In this document: positions 44,965 to 53,062 of the stretch, one piece after another
Layout of the letters: each line of letters starts with the position of its first letter
How positions within the stretch are numbered: the first letter of the stretch is position 1
Virus record (IMG/VR): IMGVR_UViG_3300045135_002615
Coordinates: 62,001 to 126,000 of that record
Reading direction: 5' to 3' (one strand)
Origin: a virus
Length of the DNA stretch: 64,000 bases
Translations under genes and position numbers: made by a program
Notes under the pieces: model-generated
Database searches by the model: none
Seen by the model: only the letters and a program-made list of their open reading frames with translations
What the model was told of the DNA's origin: nothing

Positions 44965-45530
44965 GAGAGCACCTTGAGTTCCTCAGTTAAGAAGGTGAGA
45001 CCGTATAAAGCTTTGGGGTCGGGGCTGACGATGACTTTAAGTCCTTCAACTTTAATCACAAACATCACCTCACCCAACACATCCACCTTCGTACCAACCG
45101 CAGGAGGTGTCTTGGGGATCCAAAAGGTCTCCCCTCTAACGAGCGGGCGAGCCTTTACCTTCGCTGCCTTAACCCACACATACGACATGTAATCAAATTT
45201 CTGCCCAACATATGGGTCGAGGGTCACCAAGAGATGTCCATTTGACTTAATGATGACGTTTCCATTCCTGAAGCCACCATACATACGACCTGCATTGTAG
45301 GTAACAGCAAGACCCTCTGTGATGGGGAGATTCTTGTAGTAAATATTAATCTCCTTGACCACCTTACGCACCTCTGTGATTGGGGCATAATCCTCGACCT
45401 CCTTGAGGTTCATTCCACATAATGCTGTAGTAGATAAGGTGGGGTCATACCCATCAGGGTTGGTGCCGTGCATGGCGAAGTAGTTGGCACTAATGGTTTC
45501 AGAGAGTTGTAAATTCTTGTTAAAATCCAT
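44961..45530 (-). CDS. tandem paralogue A: helical head with KOW/SH3-like domains
   Basis: The 189 residues begin MDFNKNLQLSETISANYFAM and keep the PDGYD, LCG-x-x-L and KEINIYYKNLP landmarks, but are the most diverged of the three (VEDYAP in place of VATTY). The later modules are LAVTYNAGRMYGGFRNGNVI and VGTKVDVLGEVMFVIKV. The start at 45530 has AAGGAG seven bases upstream, and a longer frame adds only two residues. It precedes paralogue B with a four-base overlap. Confidence 0.6.
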   Translation of the reverse strand: MDFNKNLQLSETISANYFAMHGTNPDGYDPTLSTTALCGMNLKEVEDYAPITEVRKVVKEINIYYKNLPITEGLAVTYNAGRMYGGFRNGNVIIKSNGHLLVTLDPYVGQKFDYMSYVWVKAAKVKARPLVRGETFWIPKTPPAVGTKVDVLGEVMFVIKVEGLKVIVSPDPKALYGLTFLTEELKVLS

Positions 45531-45541
45531 GTTCATTCTCC

Positions 45542-45994
45542 TTATGCGTTGCGGTAGTCAAGGACAAGAGCAAGGACATCAGACTGAGCCCAACCCATTG
45601 AAGGGATGAATGTAGCCTGCTCACCTTGCTTGATGATGTCACCTGACAAGACACAGGTGACATCACACTTGACCTCGTGGACGGTTGCAGTTGAGAGCCC
45701 CGCTGAACGAGGGATCTTGATCTTCTTGAGATCTACCCCCCTGTCCTGCCCCATCTTGATGATTTCCGCCTTCACCTTGCGAGCCTCCTTGCGAGCCTCC
45801 TTGATCTCCTCCTTCTCACCTAAGCAGGCGGAGCGGAGGGGACACCCCTGACATACAGGGTCTGTCTTAACCCCCTTAGTGAAGCAAGGGGTAGCCCTCA
45901 TCATCAAAGCCATAGTGGTAGGGCATGAGGGGTCATAGAGGCTAGAGACAGCCTCGTTTGTTGCGTTCTCGATTTGCTTGTACTCGTTCATCAT
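45542..45994 (-). CDS. four-cysteine protein, possible Fe-S or zinc site
   Basis: The 150 residues contain TPCFTKGV followed by CQGCPLRSACL, giving four cysteines in the order C...C-x2-C-x5-C. Such clusters bind zinc or [4Fe-4S]; the CPLRSACL stretch resembles WhiB-type sites, but the rest of the protein does not, and WhiB is actinobacterial. A long charged helix (KEEIKEARKEARKVKAEIIK) and a C-terminal beta part follow, with two more cysteines (CDVTC). AAGGAG lies nine bases before the ATG at 45994. It sits between the AAA+ gene and the paralogue cluster. Confidence 0.55.
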   Translation of the reverse strand: MMNEYKQIENATNEAVSSLYDPSCPTTMALMMRATPCFTKGVKTDPVCQGCPLRSACLGEKEEIKEARKEARKVKAEIIKMGQDRGVDLKKIKIPRSAGLSTATVHEVKCDVTCVLSGDIIKQGEQATFIPSMGWAQSDVLALVLDYRNA

Positions 45995-46014
45995 GATGAT
46001 GTTCTCCTTTTCAA

Positions 46015-47154
46015 TCACATGTCAATGGGGGTAGGGGCGTCAACACTCTGCTCGTTGACAACGTCTGAGCTGAGGTAGGTGTCGATAGCACCCTGTAAGG
46101 CATCACGGTTGTGGTCCTCCATGAGGTGACCAACCACGCTCTCAAAGGTGTCCTTGAGAGCGTGGTTGAAGGTGTCTGCAAGACCCTCTGCGAGCCAATC
46201 AAGTGCGAGGCGACCCCACATCTTTGCTTGACGCAGCGTGACCTCGATACCCATGCGATCCTCGTGGCTTACACGGCGAACCGCACGAATACAATCAGAG
46301 AGGGTTTGCACCTCAAGCTCTGTGAGGACAGGGAAGGCAGCGGCGATCACCTTCTTCTCAAACGCTTGGGTGTGAGGTGGGACCATCACCGCTGAGAGGC
46401 GTGAAAGGAAGCTCGCATCCTTCGGGCGGGTGATGTTGCCACGACCCCCATCCCCATCAGCACCTGAATTGGAGGTGAGGATAACGCGAGTACCCTTGAG
46501 GACAGGGAACATCTTACCCGTCACAGGGTGGGCGATCTTCTCCTTGTCAAGCTCAGTCGTTTGGCGGAGGAACTCGACCTGCTCAGGGGTGGCTCGGTCA
46601 TAATCACTAAAGAGGATGATTGAGGGGACGGTGATCTTGAGAAGCCCCTTGTCGTCAAGCCTCTCCACCTTGTAGTTCTCCTCCTCCATCTGCTTGATGA
46701 GATCCTCACGAACCTCACTCTCAAGAGAGGAGAGATCACGCACACAGCTCACACCGCGTGTCGCACGGAGGAGATCACCATCAGTGACCTTCGTCACCGA
46801 AGCTCCGCGAACCTCAACGAGCTCAACACGAGCAAGGTAGTCAGCAGGGTTGACGCCCACCTTGAAGGCGAAGCGGGCGAGGGGGCGGTTGGTGGCATGG
46901 GCGAGGGCATCTGTCCACACCTCCTTACCCGTGCCCGCCGTGCCGTTCACTACGAGGTGGCTCTTCTTCTGAAAGAATGTGGCGAGGCGGAGAGGGTTCT
47001 TGCTTGTGGAGGTGTCCTCCACATAGTCATCAGCTCGCTCGCCTGGTAGGTAGCCTGCGTCGATGATCTCCTGCTCGGTGAGAGGGGATACGACTCGCTT
47101 GATGCCGAAGAACGACACCGTCTGAAGTTTATTAAAGTTAGGTGCTGAACGCAT
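46015..47154 (-). CDS. AAA+ ATPase of the MoxR/CobS type
   Basis: The 379 residues contain Walker A NGTAGTGKEVW (about 70-80), Walker B-like IILFSDYDRA (about 178-187), and a sensor region VILTSNSGADGDGG (about 222-235). In Walker A, Glu replaces the usual Thr/Ser after Lys. MoxR/CobS ATPases work with VWA-domain partners to remodel protein complexes, and a CobT-like and a VWA gene stand divergently 176 bases away. Phage CobS/CobT-like pairs are known, but their role in infection is unclear; cobalamin synthesis is unlikely here. The ATG has AAAGGA upstream. It is the first gene of the minus operon. Confidence 0.8.
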   Translation of the reverse strand: MRSAPNFNKLQTVSFFGIKRVVSPLTEQEIIDAGYLPGERADDYVEDTSTSKNPLRLATFFQKKSHLVVNGTAGTGKEVWTDALAHATNRPLARFAFKVGVNPADYLARVELVEVRGASVTKVTDGDLLRATRGVSCVRDLSSLESEVREDLIKQMEEENYKVERLDDKGLLKITVPSIILFSDYDRATPEQVEFLRQTTELDKEKIAHPVTGKMFPVLKGTRVILTSNSGADGDGGRGNITRPKDASFLSRLSAVMVPPHTQAFEKKVIAAAFPVLTELEVQTLSDCIRAVRRVSHEDRMGIEVTLRQAKMWGRLALDWLAEGLADTFNHALKDTFESVVGHLMEDHNRDALQGAIDTYLSSDVVNEQSVDAPTPIDM

Positions 47155-47329
47155 CTATAGTTTCCTTTGTGTTAGGTGTTAGTGGTAGAGGCGATCAGTG
47201 CCTCTCTTGCTTACTTATATAAAGTAGAGATCGGGGGGGAGTAGTTTAAGTCCCCCCCGTACACTCTTTCATATAAATATGTACATGAGGAGACGCACAG
47301 TGTGTCTCCTACTCAATGACAGGAGACAC
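47155..47329. promoter_or_regulatory. divergent promoter region of the CobS/CobT-like genes
   Basis: These 175 bases hold AT-rich elements for both directions: TATAAATA at 47272-47279 on the plus strand, 51 bases before the CobT-like ATG, and a TATATAAG element near 47213-47222 on the minus strand. A small hairpin AGAGGC/GCCTCT lies at 47187-47205. The two units are probably regulated together. Confidence 0.45.
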
Positions 47330-47330
47330 A
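47301..47330 (+). promoter_or_regulatory. 10-bp hairpin hiding the CobT-like ribosome site
   Basis: TGTGTCTCCT (47301-47310) and AGGAGACACA (47321-47330) pair perfectly with a 10-base loop. The 3' arm contains AGGAG and the A of the ATG, so the start would be fully paired in RNA. Stem and loop size are close to those of the 10512-10547 element, although the sequence is unrelated. Confidence 0.6.
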
Positions 47331-49018
47331 TGAAAACTGACAAAGACAAAGACTACACGAAGCGTGACCCTCTCGCCTTCGCACAAGGGGCGTTTAAGGG
47401 TATCCTTAGCCACCTCCCACCAGGTGTACAGGTGAGACGGGGTGGTAATACATTTGCGATTGGGGCTAGGTTCCCTTGGCTCTGCTTCGCCTCCGCCATG
47501 AGCAGGGGCTCATCTCGGATCAGCGAAATATACTCCAACGCTGAGTACTATTACAGGAGGGGGTCGGAGAGTGTGGTGCTCTACCTCCCTGCCCCCTCCG
47601 CCGCAGGGGTGAGCACCATCAATGCCTCCGCAGCGGTGGGTGGTGGAATGCACGAGGCGGGGCATGGTATCTGTGATTGTGCAAACGACCCAATGCCGAC
47701 CCTTCAGGAGTTTAAGAACAAGGTGGGCAAGCACATCCGAGCGGATGTGAACTACATGAAGGCTGAGATCTTCAAGTGGACGAACGTCTACGCGGACATT
47801 CGCCTTGAGAACGGAATGGCTAAGCTCTTCCCCCTCACGAAGGTTCGCTTCTTCGCTATTCAGAAGTGGATCCACACCCTTGAGTCTAAGGGTCGTGGTA
47901 AGACCTTCGCGGGAGACTTCCTCATGGCTCTTAGAGATAAGGGCAAGGGGTGGGTCAACGAGGAGAGCGAGGCGGTCTATCAAGAGTACTCACAAGATGC
48001 CCGTGACCTAGTAGACGAGATGGAGGAGTACATCAAGATGGTTCTCCCCAAGACCACCGATTGGACTACGACTGCACACACGCCGTTGCTCGCGGCGATC
48101 TTGACCATCAACAAGCTCCATGACATGAAGCAAGAGCAAGAGAAGGAGCAAGAGAAGGAGCAACAGGAGCAGAGTCAACAGGAGCAGAGTCAACAGGAGC
48201 AGAGTCAACCTGACGATCAGTCTCAAGGTAGTGGTGACTCACAAGGTGAGGGTCAAAGCTCTCAGCAAGAGTGTGATCAATCTCAAGGTGGTCAGGGTGG
48301 TCAAGAGAGTGGTGGTCAAGAGAGTGGTGGTCAAGAGAGTGGTGATCAAGAGAGTGGTGATCAAGAGAGTGGTGGTCAAGAGAGTGGTGATCAAGAGAGT
48401 GGTGGTCAAGAGAGTGGTGATCAAGAGAGTGGTGGTCAAGGTGATCAAGAGAGTGGTGGTCAAGGTGATCAAGAGAGTGGTGGTCAAGCTCAAGGCGGTC
48501 AAGGAGGGCTAGACGACCTGCTCAACTCAAACAGAGGTGACCTCATGGACACTGCCAAGAAGTCACTAAGTGACCTCTCCAATGACCGCCTCTCAGATGG
48601 TATGAGAGACCTCCTTAATGAGAAGGTAGATGAGGCTCTTGAGGAGGTTGAAAAATACCTTCAAGGAGACAAGGATGCTCTCAGTGATCTTACTCAGATG
48701 GAGAAGCTCATATACATTCATGCCCTTGAGATGATCAAAGACGCTCTAGAGAGTGGTGACGATGAGGCTCTTGAGGAGGCACTCAAGAAGTTACTCCAAC
48801 AACAGGGCGAGGGCGAGGAGAAGGGTACAGAGGCAGGTAAGGAAGAGACCCAATGGATTGACATCGACAGCCTCCTTGATGGTCAGGGTGAAGTCCTCGA
48901 CCCCTCATCAGCCATGAAGAAGGACTTTAAGGCTCAAGAGGCACTCCTTGACCACAAGGTCTATGTGCCAAATGGCATCCCCATGATTCGCTCTAAGGTC
49001 AACCCCCGTATCCGCTAA
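47330..49018 (+). CDS. CobT-like N-terminal protein with HEAGH motif and Gln/Glu-rich repeats
   Basis: The 562 residues begin MKTDKDKDYTKRDPLAFAQG. The first 270 are globular and include GGGMHEAGHGICDC, in which H108-E-A-G-H112 fits the HExxH zinc-peptidase motif. Residues about 265-405 are low complexity: EQEKEQ and QQEQSQ repeats, then eleven copies of G/D-QESG. The last part is acidic and helical. In CobT-type proteins an acidic linker leads to a C-terminal VWA domain; here the VWA domain is a separate gene 36 bases downstream, so the protein is split. The start at 47330 uses AGGAG; a longer frame from 47279 has none. The AAA+ partner lies divergently upstream. Confidence 0.75.
   Translation: MKTDKDKDYTKRDPLAFAQGAFKGILSHLPPGVQVRRGGNTFAIGARFPWLCFASAMSRGSSRISEIYSNAEYYYRRGSESVVLYLPAPSAAGVSTINASAAVGGGMHEAGHGICDCANDPMPTLQEFKNKVGKHIRADVNYMKAEIFKWTNVYADIRLENGMAKLFPLTKVRFFAIQKWIHTLESKGRGKTFAGDFLMALRDKGKGWVNEESEAVYQEYSQDARDLVDEMEEYIKMVLPKTTDWTTTAHTPLLAAILTINKLHDMKQEQEKEQEKEQQEQSQQEQSQQEQSQPDDQSQGSGDSQGEGQSSQQECDQSQGGQGGQESGGQESGGQESGDQESGDQESGGQESGDQESGGQESGDQESGGQGDQESGGQGDQESGGQAQGGQGGLDDLLNSNRGDLMDTAKKSLSDLSNDRLSDGMRDLLNEKVDEALEEVEKYLQGDKDALSDLTQMEKLIYIHALEMIKDALESGDDEALEEALKKLLQQQGEGEEKGTEAGKEETQWIDIDSLLDGQGEVLDPSSAMKKDFKAQEALLDHKVYVPNGIPMIRSKVNPRIR
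48299..48488 (+). repeat. 15-bp coding minisatellite
   Basis: The unit GGTGGTCAAGAGAGT and its variant with GATCAA repeat nine times without interruption, then twice in a 21-bp form. The two variants alternate irregularly, which suggests slippage or unequal exchange. It encodes the G/D-QESG linker of the CobT-like protein, and length should vary among related phages. Confidence 0.9.
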
Positions 49019-49054
49019 TCACACCCACACACAAACCCCTAAAGGAGGGAACAC

Positions 49055-49873
49055 ATGACACAACGTAAAACAAAAGAACTCATCGCTAAGATGAACAAGA
49101 GCGTCAACAAGCTACGCCGCGAGCTTGAGGTGCAGAACCTCGCAGAGGGTACTCACTACATGGGCACACAGCTCAACCGATCAGCCCTCGTCAAGGGCGT
49201 GGTTCAAGCTAAGGTTCATATGCAACCCCGCGACCTCTACCACAAGGTCTACCGTGACCCTGATGTCGATGCCGCCTTCTCCTTTGCAATCGACAGCTCA
49301 AGCTCGATGCATTGGAACTACACCCCAGAAGGCACTGACTATTGGAAGGAGTGTCACTACCTACTAGACGCACTCCACCTCACGCTTGATCGTATCGGCA
49401 TCAAGACCGCCTCTGCCTCTGCGGGCTACTCAGGGAGTTATTATGAAAAAGGGGCTACGGGTGCTTCCACATCACTCACACCTGTCGCAAAGGTCTACAA
49501 GGAGTTCCATGAGAGATGGACTCCAAGTAGCTACAAGAAGTTCACCCTCAAGGCGAACAGCGGAACGTGCATCATCTCATGGGCGGAGGTTGCATGGCAA
49601 CTCGCTCGTGAGAGCGATGCTCAATACCGCATGGCGTTCTTCCTCACTGATGGAGAGGATATTGGAGCACGACCTTACCTTGAGAGTATGAGGGTTCAAG
49701 CCCTCTCTGAGGGTATCATCCTTGTAGGTATCGGACTTGGAATGAGCGGGGTCGGATTACCAAATGGTATCAGCGGTCTAAATGCTGAGCAGATTTCCGC
49801 ACATATGCTCGATCACTTGTATAAGATCATCAAGGCAGGTGGTCAAGCATCTGTCGAGACCAAAGTGGGCTGA
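49055..49873 (+). CDS. VWA-domain protein, likely CobT-like C-terminal half
   Basis: The 272 residues carry a von Willebrand A fold with a metal-ion-dependent adhesion site: D80-S81-S82-S83-S84 (FAIDSSSSMHW), a Thr near 171 (SGTCIISWAEVAW) and an Asp near 199 (FFLTDGED). The final 60 residues follow the usual LVGIGLG strand and a terminal helix. With the upstream protein it makes up the parts of a CobT-like subunit, and the MoxR/CobS-type ATPase at 46015 is the expected partner. AAAGGAGGG precedes the ATG. Confidence 0.85.
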   Translation: MTQRKTKELIAKMNKSVNKLRRELEVQNLAEGTHYMGTQLNRSALVKGVVQAKVHMQPRDLYHKVYRDPDVDAAFSFAIDSSSSMHWNYTPEGTDYWKECHYLLDALHLTLDRIGIKTASASAGYSGSYYEKGATGASTSLTPVAKVYKEFHERWTPSSYKKFTLKANSGTCIISWAEVAWQLARESDAQYRMAFFLTDGEDIGARPYLESMRVQALSEGIILVGIGLGMSGVGLPNGISGLNAEQISAHMLDHLYKIIKAGGQASVETKVG

Positions 49874-49910
49874 CCATTGGGGTCGCCCCCTTAACCATTG
49901 GAGTTCCATT

Positions 49911-50264
49911 ATGGACACTTCTAAAAGCAAGCTCCTTCTCCTCTCCTCTCTCAAGCTTCAAGGACCTCTCACGGCGATTGAGGCGGCCGAGACCCTCGGT
50001 GGTGACTACTCCTCTGTGTACTCACAGCTTCAGTCCCTCACCATCGCGGGCATGATCCGCAAGGTCGGCACTCGCAAGAACGCCACCTACGAGCTCGTGG
50101 AGAACTTCTCTATCTCTCCCTCAGAGGGCATCGCCCTCATGGAGCACCTCAAGGCTAACACCGACGAGGTCAACCGCCTGGAGCTGATCGTGAAGCACAA
50201 GAAGGCTGAGCTTGAGGTCACCCGTGACGCTATCAAGTCGATGATCGAGGATCACCTCAACTGA
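49911..50264 (+). CDS. winged-helix-type DNA-binding protein
   Basis: The 117 residues have an N-terminal helix-turn-helix (LLLSSLKLQGPLTAIEAAET, then SSVYSQLQSLTIAGMIRKVG and a wing with NATYELV) of the MarR/ArsR-like winged type, followed by a long C-terminal helix (VNRLELIVKHKKAELEVTRD) for dimerisation. The ATG at 49911 has GGAG seven bases upstream. A strong terminator follows. It is likely a regulator of the surrounding genes. Confidence 0.65.
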   Translation: MDTSKSKLLLLSSLKLQGPLTAIEAAETLGGDYSSVYSQLQSLTIAGMIRKVGTRKNATYELVENFSISPSEGIALMEHLKANTDEVNRLELIVKHKKAELEVTRDAIKSMIEDHLN

Positions 50265-50293
50265 TAGAACCGCTCACAACGTGACCGCTCCCT

Positions 50294-50356
50294 GAGCCCC
50301 CCTCTCTCCCACACGCCCCCTCAAGGGCAGGGTTGAGAGGGGGGCTCTTTTTTTTT
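50294..50356 (+). terminator. Rho-independent terminator
   Basis: GAGCCCCCCTCTC (50294-50306) pairs perfectly with GAGAGGGGGGCTC (50335-50347), and nine T follow. It closes the unit containing the CobT-like, VWA and winged-helix genes. The remainder of 50265-50430 holds no gene I can support. Confidence 0.92.
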
Positions 50357-50430
50357 CATTAAGCCCCTCCGCCCACTAATGAAATCAGATAATGGAGACA
50401 CAACACACACATGACACAAGGACAGCACAC

Positions 50431-50943
50431 ATGCAGAAGTACACACAAGTCAAACTCTCCAATCAGGACAAGGGCTACACCTTCACTCTCGATTACACCA
50501 TCCCTTACCGCCAGGTACTCCTTGAGCGAGTACGCCGCCTTGAGTGGTTCATCAACAACAACTCATTAGAGCAGGCTACAAGCCTCATCCAAGAGGTTTT
50601 GGGCGACAGGGCTACCATCACCACCAAAGAGGTTGATAAGGCTCTTAGAGGACAGAAGGGGATGCTCACGAGTCACTACCTCTCACTTGAGGGTAAGAAC
50701 AACCTCGGACCTCGCAACCTCCCACTCACTCGTCACGAGGGTACACCCATCATGACCGATGCTGAAGGCGGTGAGTGGGTGCGTGGTGTCGTGGTTGACG
50801 GGCGTGTACCCCGCCTCCGTAACGTCACTAACAGCCTCTCTATGATTCGACTCATCGTTGAAGCCAAACTTGAGCTGCCCATCTACACCAGGTGGCGGCT
50901 CCAATCAGGCGATGAGACCGTTGACCGCAACCCTATCAACTAA
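50431..50943 (+). CDS. unknown 170-residue protein
   Basis: From the ATG at 50431 (MQKYTQVKLSNQDKGYTFTL), with AAGGA about eight bases upstream, the protein has a beta-rich start, a helix (YRQVLLERVRRLEWFINNN) and a C-terminal beta part. No family is recognised. A longer frame from 50392 adds 13 residues without a ribosome site. It begins a run of plus-strand genes with a C-rich coding strand. Confidence 0.5.
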   Translation: MQKYTQVKLSNQDKGYTFTLDYTIPYRQVLLERVRRLEWFINNNSLEQATSLIQEVLGDRATITTKEVDKALRGQKGMLTSHYLSLEGKNNLGPRNLPLTRHEGTPIMTDAEGGEWVRGVVVDGRVPRLRNVTNSLSMIRLIVEAKLELPIYTRWRLQSGDETVDRNPIN

Positions 50944-50955
50944 GGAACACTACAC

Positions 50956-51195
50956 ATGGCACTCACCAAAGACACGTTCAAGACACCCCTCAAGCGTATC
51001 GTCACAGGCACAATCGACCTTGACGGCTTCACTCTCCATCAGGTAGCCATCACCCAAGACGACTACCAAGCACTCATCGAGTTCACCAAGGTCGCATCTA
51101 ACGTCACCCTCGTAGACTCCCCCGCTGTGCTTGAGGTCGGGGATACCATCATCACACCAACTACGCTCACTCAGCTCATCAAGGAGAACACCTAA
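50956..51195 (+). CDS. unknown small protein
   Basis: The 79 residues (MALTKDTFKTPLKRIVTGTI...) look like a small alpha/beta domain (DLDGFTLHQVAITQDDYQAL) with no recognised motif. It lies 12 bases after the previous gene and its stop overlaps the next start by one base, so it is part of a tightly packed unit of four or more genes. Confidence 0.5.
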   Translation: MALTKDTFKTPLKRIVTGTIDLDGFTLHQVAITQDDYQALIEFTKVASNVTLVDSPAVLEVGDTIITPTTLTQLIKENT

Positions 51196-51968
51196 TGGCT
51201 AACCTCTTTGCAACCATCATGCGTGACAACATCACCTTCGTCCTCCAAGACAGGACGCTGAAGAAGAAGGACATCCTCACTGAGTACTGCACCCACCAAG
51301 GCGTCGCTGACAAGGAAGCGTTCGGACACCTACCCTCTGGCGGTAGCCTCCTTGAGTCCAATGCCACCAATACGCTTACATGGCTCATCAAGGCGGGTAC
51401 GATCAAGTCACCTAAGCGAGGCGTCTATCAGATGGTCGAGGGGGTCGCTCCTGCAACTGCCTTTACAAAGCACGCTCTCAACGAAGAGACACACGATGAC
51501 GCAGAGACCTCTCAAGAGACCCTACCAAGCCTTGAGGAGTACCTAGAGGAGCAACCCCTCCACACCCTTGAGCATGAGCTCATGTCTACTCTTGAGTTCC
51601 ACCCTCTCCATCTCAAGTACACGCTCCAAAGCGGCGAGGTCGTTGAAGGCAAGTTCATGGTGTCACGCACACCCGATGCCTTCGTCATCACTCAGAAGGG
51701 GCGTAAGGACTCTGTCCTCGTACCCGTCAATGACCTCGTCAGTACTGACCCTGAGATCCAAGCCTTCGCGGACACCGTCAAGAATGACTTCGACCACGCA
51801 GGCTCTCACAAGGGGGCTGCCAACCGACTGCTCAAGATGCTGCTCATCTGTGGACTCAAGCATGAGCACGAAGACCCCCTCGCAGGCTTCGTGGCTCCAT
51901 GCCCTGACCTCTGCCCCATCCAAGAGCTGTGGGCAGGTAAGGCTCAGATCATCAAGGAGAGCATCTGA
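51195..51968 (+). CDS. winged-helix-like protein with beta C-domain
   Basis: The 257 residues start with a helical region resembling a winged helix (LKKKDILTEYCTHQG; TNTLTWLIKAGTIKSPKRGV). A Glu-rich linker follows, then an SH3-like beta part (LKYTLQSGEVVEGKFMVSRT), and lastly helical GAANRLLKMLLICGLKHEHE with CPDLCP. No family is certain. It is joined to both neighbours by one-base stop/start overlaps. The next gene has a similar overall plan (helical head, linker, beta module), so distant relationship is possible. Confidence 0.5.
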   Translation: MANLFATIMRDNITFVLQDRTLKKKDILTEYCTHQGVADKEAFGHLPSGGSLLESNATNTLTWLIKAGTIKSPKRGVYQMVEGVAPATAFTKHALNEETHDDAETSQETLPSLEEYLEEQPLHTLEHELMSTLEFHPLHLKYTLQSGEVVEGKFMVSRTPDAFVITQKGRKDSVLVPVNDLVSTDPEIQAFADTVKNDFDHAGSHKGAANRLLKMLLICGLKHEHEDPLAGFVAPCPDLCPIQELWAGKAQIIKESI

Positions 51969-52777
51969 TGAAGCACCTCATCGGCATGAACCTCACCCAA
52001 GCTAAAGAGGCTCTCAAGCGTGAACAGGGCGTCAAGAGGATGGGGGAGAACCGCTTCCAAGCACTCCTCAACAAGGCAATCTCTATGGGTCAGATCGCCC
52101 TTCAAGGTGACCTCATCACTGCACCCTCAGCATCCATCTTCGGGGAGACACCCTCCACTGAGACACCCAAGCCCAAGAGTGATGAGGGTACTAACCCCCT
52201 CCCTGTCAGAGCACCCCTCCCTAATGAGCTCTCTGTCGATCACCTCATCGCCCCTCGCTCATGTCCAACCACCATCACCGATGACATCCACAAGGTCAAC
52301 GCATGGCTCAAGGACATCAGCGAGGAGGCAAGGTGGCACGGGATCACCAACTTCCATGCTACCGCCACTCACCCTGAACACCCTCAAGGTGGTGGGTCGG
52401 TGTCCTTCACTCAAGACGATTCACACCCTGTCAACACCCTCAACGCTCACGCTCTCGCTCTTCTCGGTCTCACTGATCAAGCCGTACCCGACCTCTCAGA
52501 GCTACCCCGCCTCGGTGACCTCTACCACTACCGCACCTATCAAGGAAACATCGTTCAAGGTGAGGTGCTCGGTGTCTACTGCTTCATGGAGGTTGCCAAC
52601 CCTGACGGCTCCTATCAAACCGTGAGCCTCACTGAGGCGGCGGTCAAGAAGAACAAGACACCCAAGCCATACAGCCTCACTACATACCTCAGCGACAACC
52701 GCAAGCTCACCGCTGAGCGTGACCGACTGCTCAAAGAGATCGAGGAGCTCAAGGCTCTTAAGGAGGGGCTCTCTTGA
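51968..52777 (+). CDS. unknown protein with helical head and coiled-coil tail
   Basis: The 269 residues start MKHLIGMNLTQAKEALKREQ, a helical head possibly of helix-turn-helix type. A Pro/Thr linker follows, then a segment LGDLYHYRTYQGNIVQGEVL that looks SH3-like. It ends in a coiled coil (RKLTAERDRLLKEIEELKAL). No family is recognised. It overlaps the upstream gene by one base and the downstream membrane-protein gene by four. Confidence 0.5.
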   Translation: MKHLIGMNLTQAKEALKREQGVKRMGENRFQALLNKAISMGQIALQGDLITAPSASIFGETPSTETPKPKSDEGTNPLPVRAPLPNELSVDHLIAPRSCPTTITDDIHKVNAWLKDISEEARWHGITNFHATATHPEHPQGGGSVSFTQDDSHPVNTLNAHALALLGLTDQAVPDLSELPRLGDLYHYRTYQGNIVQGEVLGVYCFMEVANPDGSYQTVSLTEAAVKKNKTPKPYSLTTYLSDNRKLTAERDRLLKEIEELKALKEGLS

Positions 52778-52989
52778 TGATCGACCTACTCACCGCCACC
52801 AAGTACTCATGGAGCTTCACGGGCGTCCTCGTTGCCCTCGTCATCGCCCTCACCATCTCGACCTACAACGACCTACAAGACAAAGTCGAAGCCCCCCTCC
52901 TCCGTGTCACTGGCTACGCTGTCACCCTCAGCCTCGTGCTCTCTATGAGCTACCTGATCGTGTCTCTGTCTAGGTGGGCTCTATCTTGA
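52774..52989 (+). CDS. small two-pass membrane protein
   Basis: These 71 residues contain two hydrophobic segments, at about 13-30 (WSFTGVLVALVIALTIST) and 44-66 (LRVTGYAVTLSLVLSMSYLI), with a short charged link. This plan is shared by holins and many other small phage membrane proteins, so holin is one possibility. It overlaps the preceding gene by four bases and is the last gene of the C-rich unit. Confidence 0.55.
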   Translation: MMIDLLTATKYSWSFTGVLVALVIALTISTYNDLQDKVEAPLLRVTGYAVTLSLVLSMSYLIVSLSRWALS

Positions 52990-52991
52990 GC

Positions 52992-53044
52992 GGGCGTAGC
53001 CCCTCGCCCTGCGGTCGGGCGTAGCCCCCCTCGCCCCTGCGGTC
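52992..53044 (+). repeat. GC-rich direct repeat after the 50.4-53.0 kb unit
   Basis: Two imperfect tandem copies (52992-53016 and 53017-53044) share GGGCGTAGCCCC, a TCGCCC stretch and CTGCGGTC. Their GC content is well above that of the flanking genes, and the sequence looks unlike phage coding DNA. It may be part of a transcription end or a transferred fragment. Confidence 0.6.
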
Positions 53045-53062
53045 GGGCTCGATCTGCCAGAA

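Noticed and set aside
45542-45994. WhiB-family transcription factor
   Set aside because: Only the short CPLRSACL stretch resembles WhiB; the order and spacing of the other cysteines and the long charged helix do not fit.
48299-48488. Repeat array considered as CRISPR
   Set aside because: The 15-base units are contiguous without unique spacers and lie in frame within a gene. The pentapeptide DNA repeats fail for the same reason.
48239-48502. Minus-strand open frame of Thr/Leu repeats and plus-strand alternative frame opposite the minisatellite
   Set aside because: They are a product of the coding minisatellite in other frames; no start signal and no sense as proteins.
46015-49018. Cobalamin biosynthesis genes
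   Set aside because: No other cobalamin gene is present, the Walker A motif is altered and the CobT-like protein is split. A remodelling role in infection is more likely.
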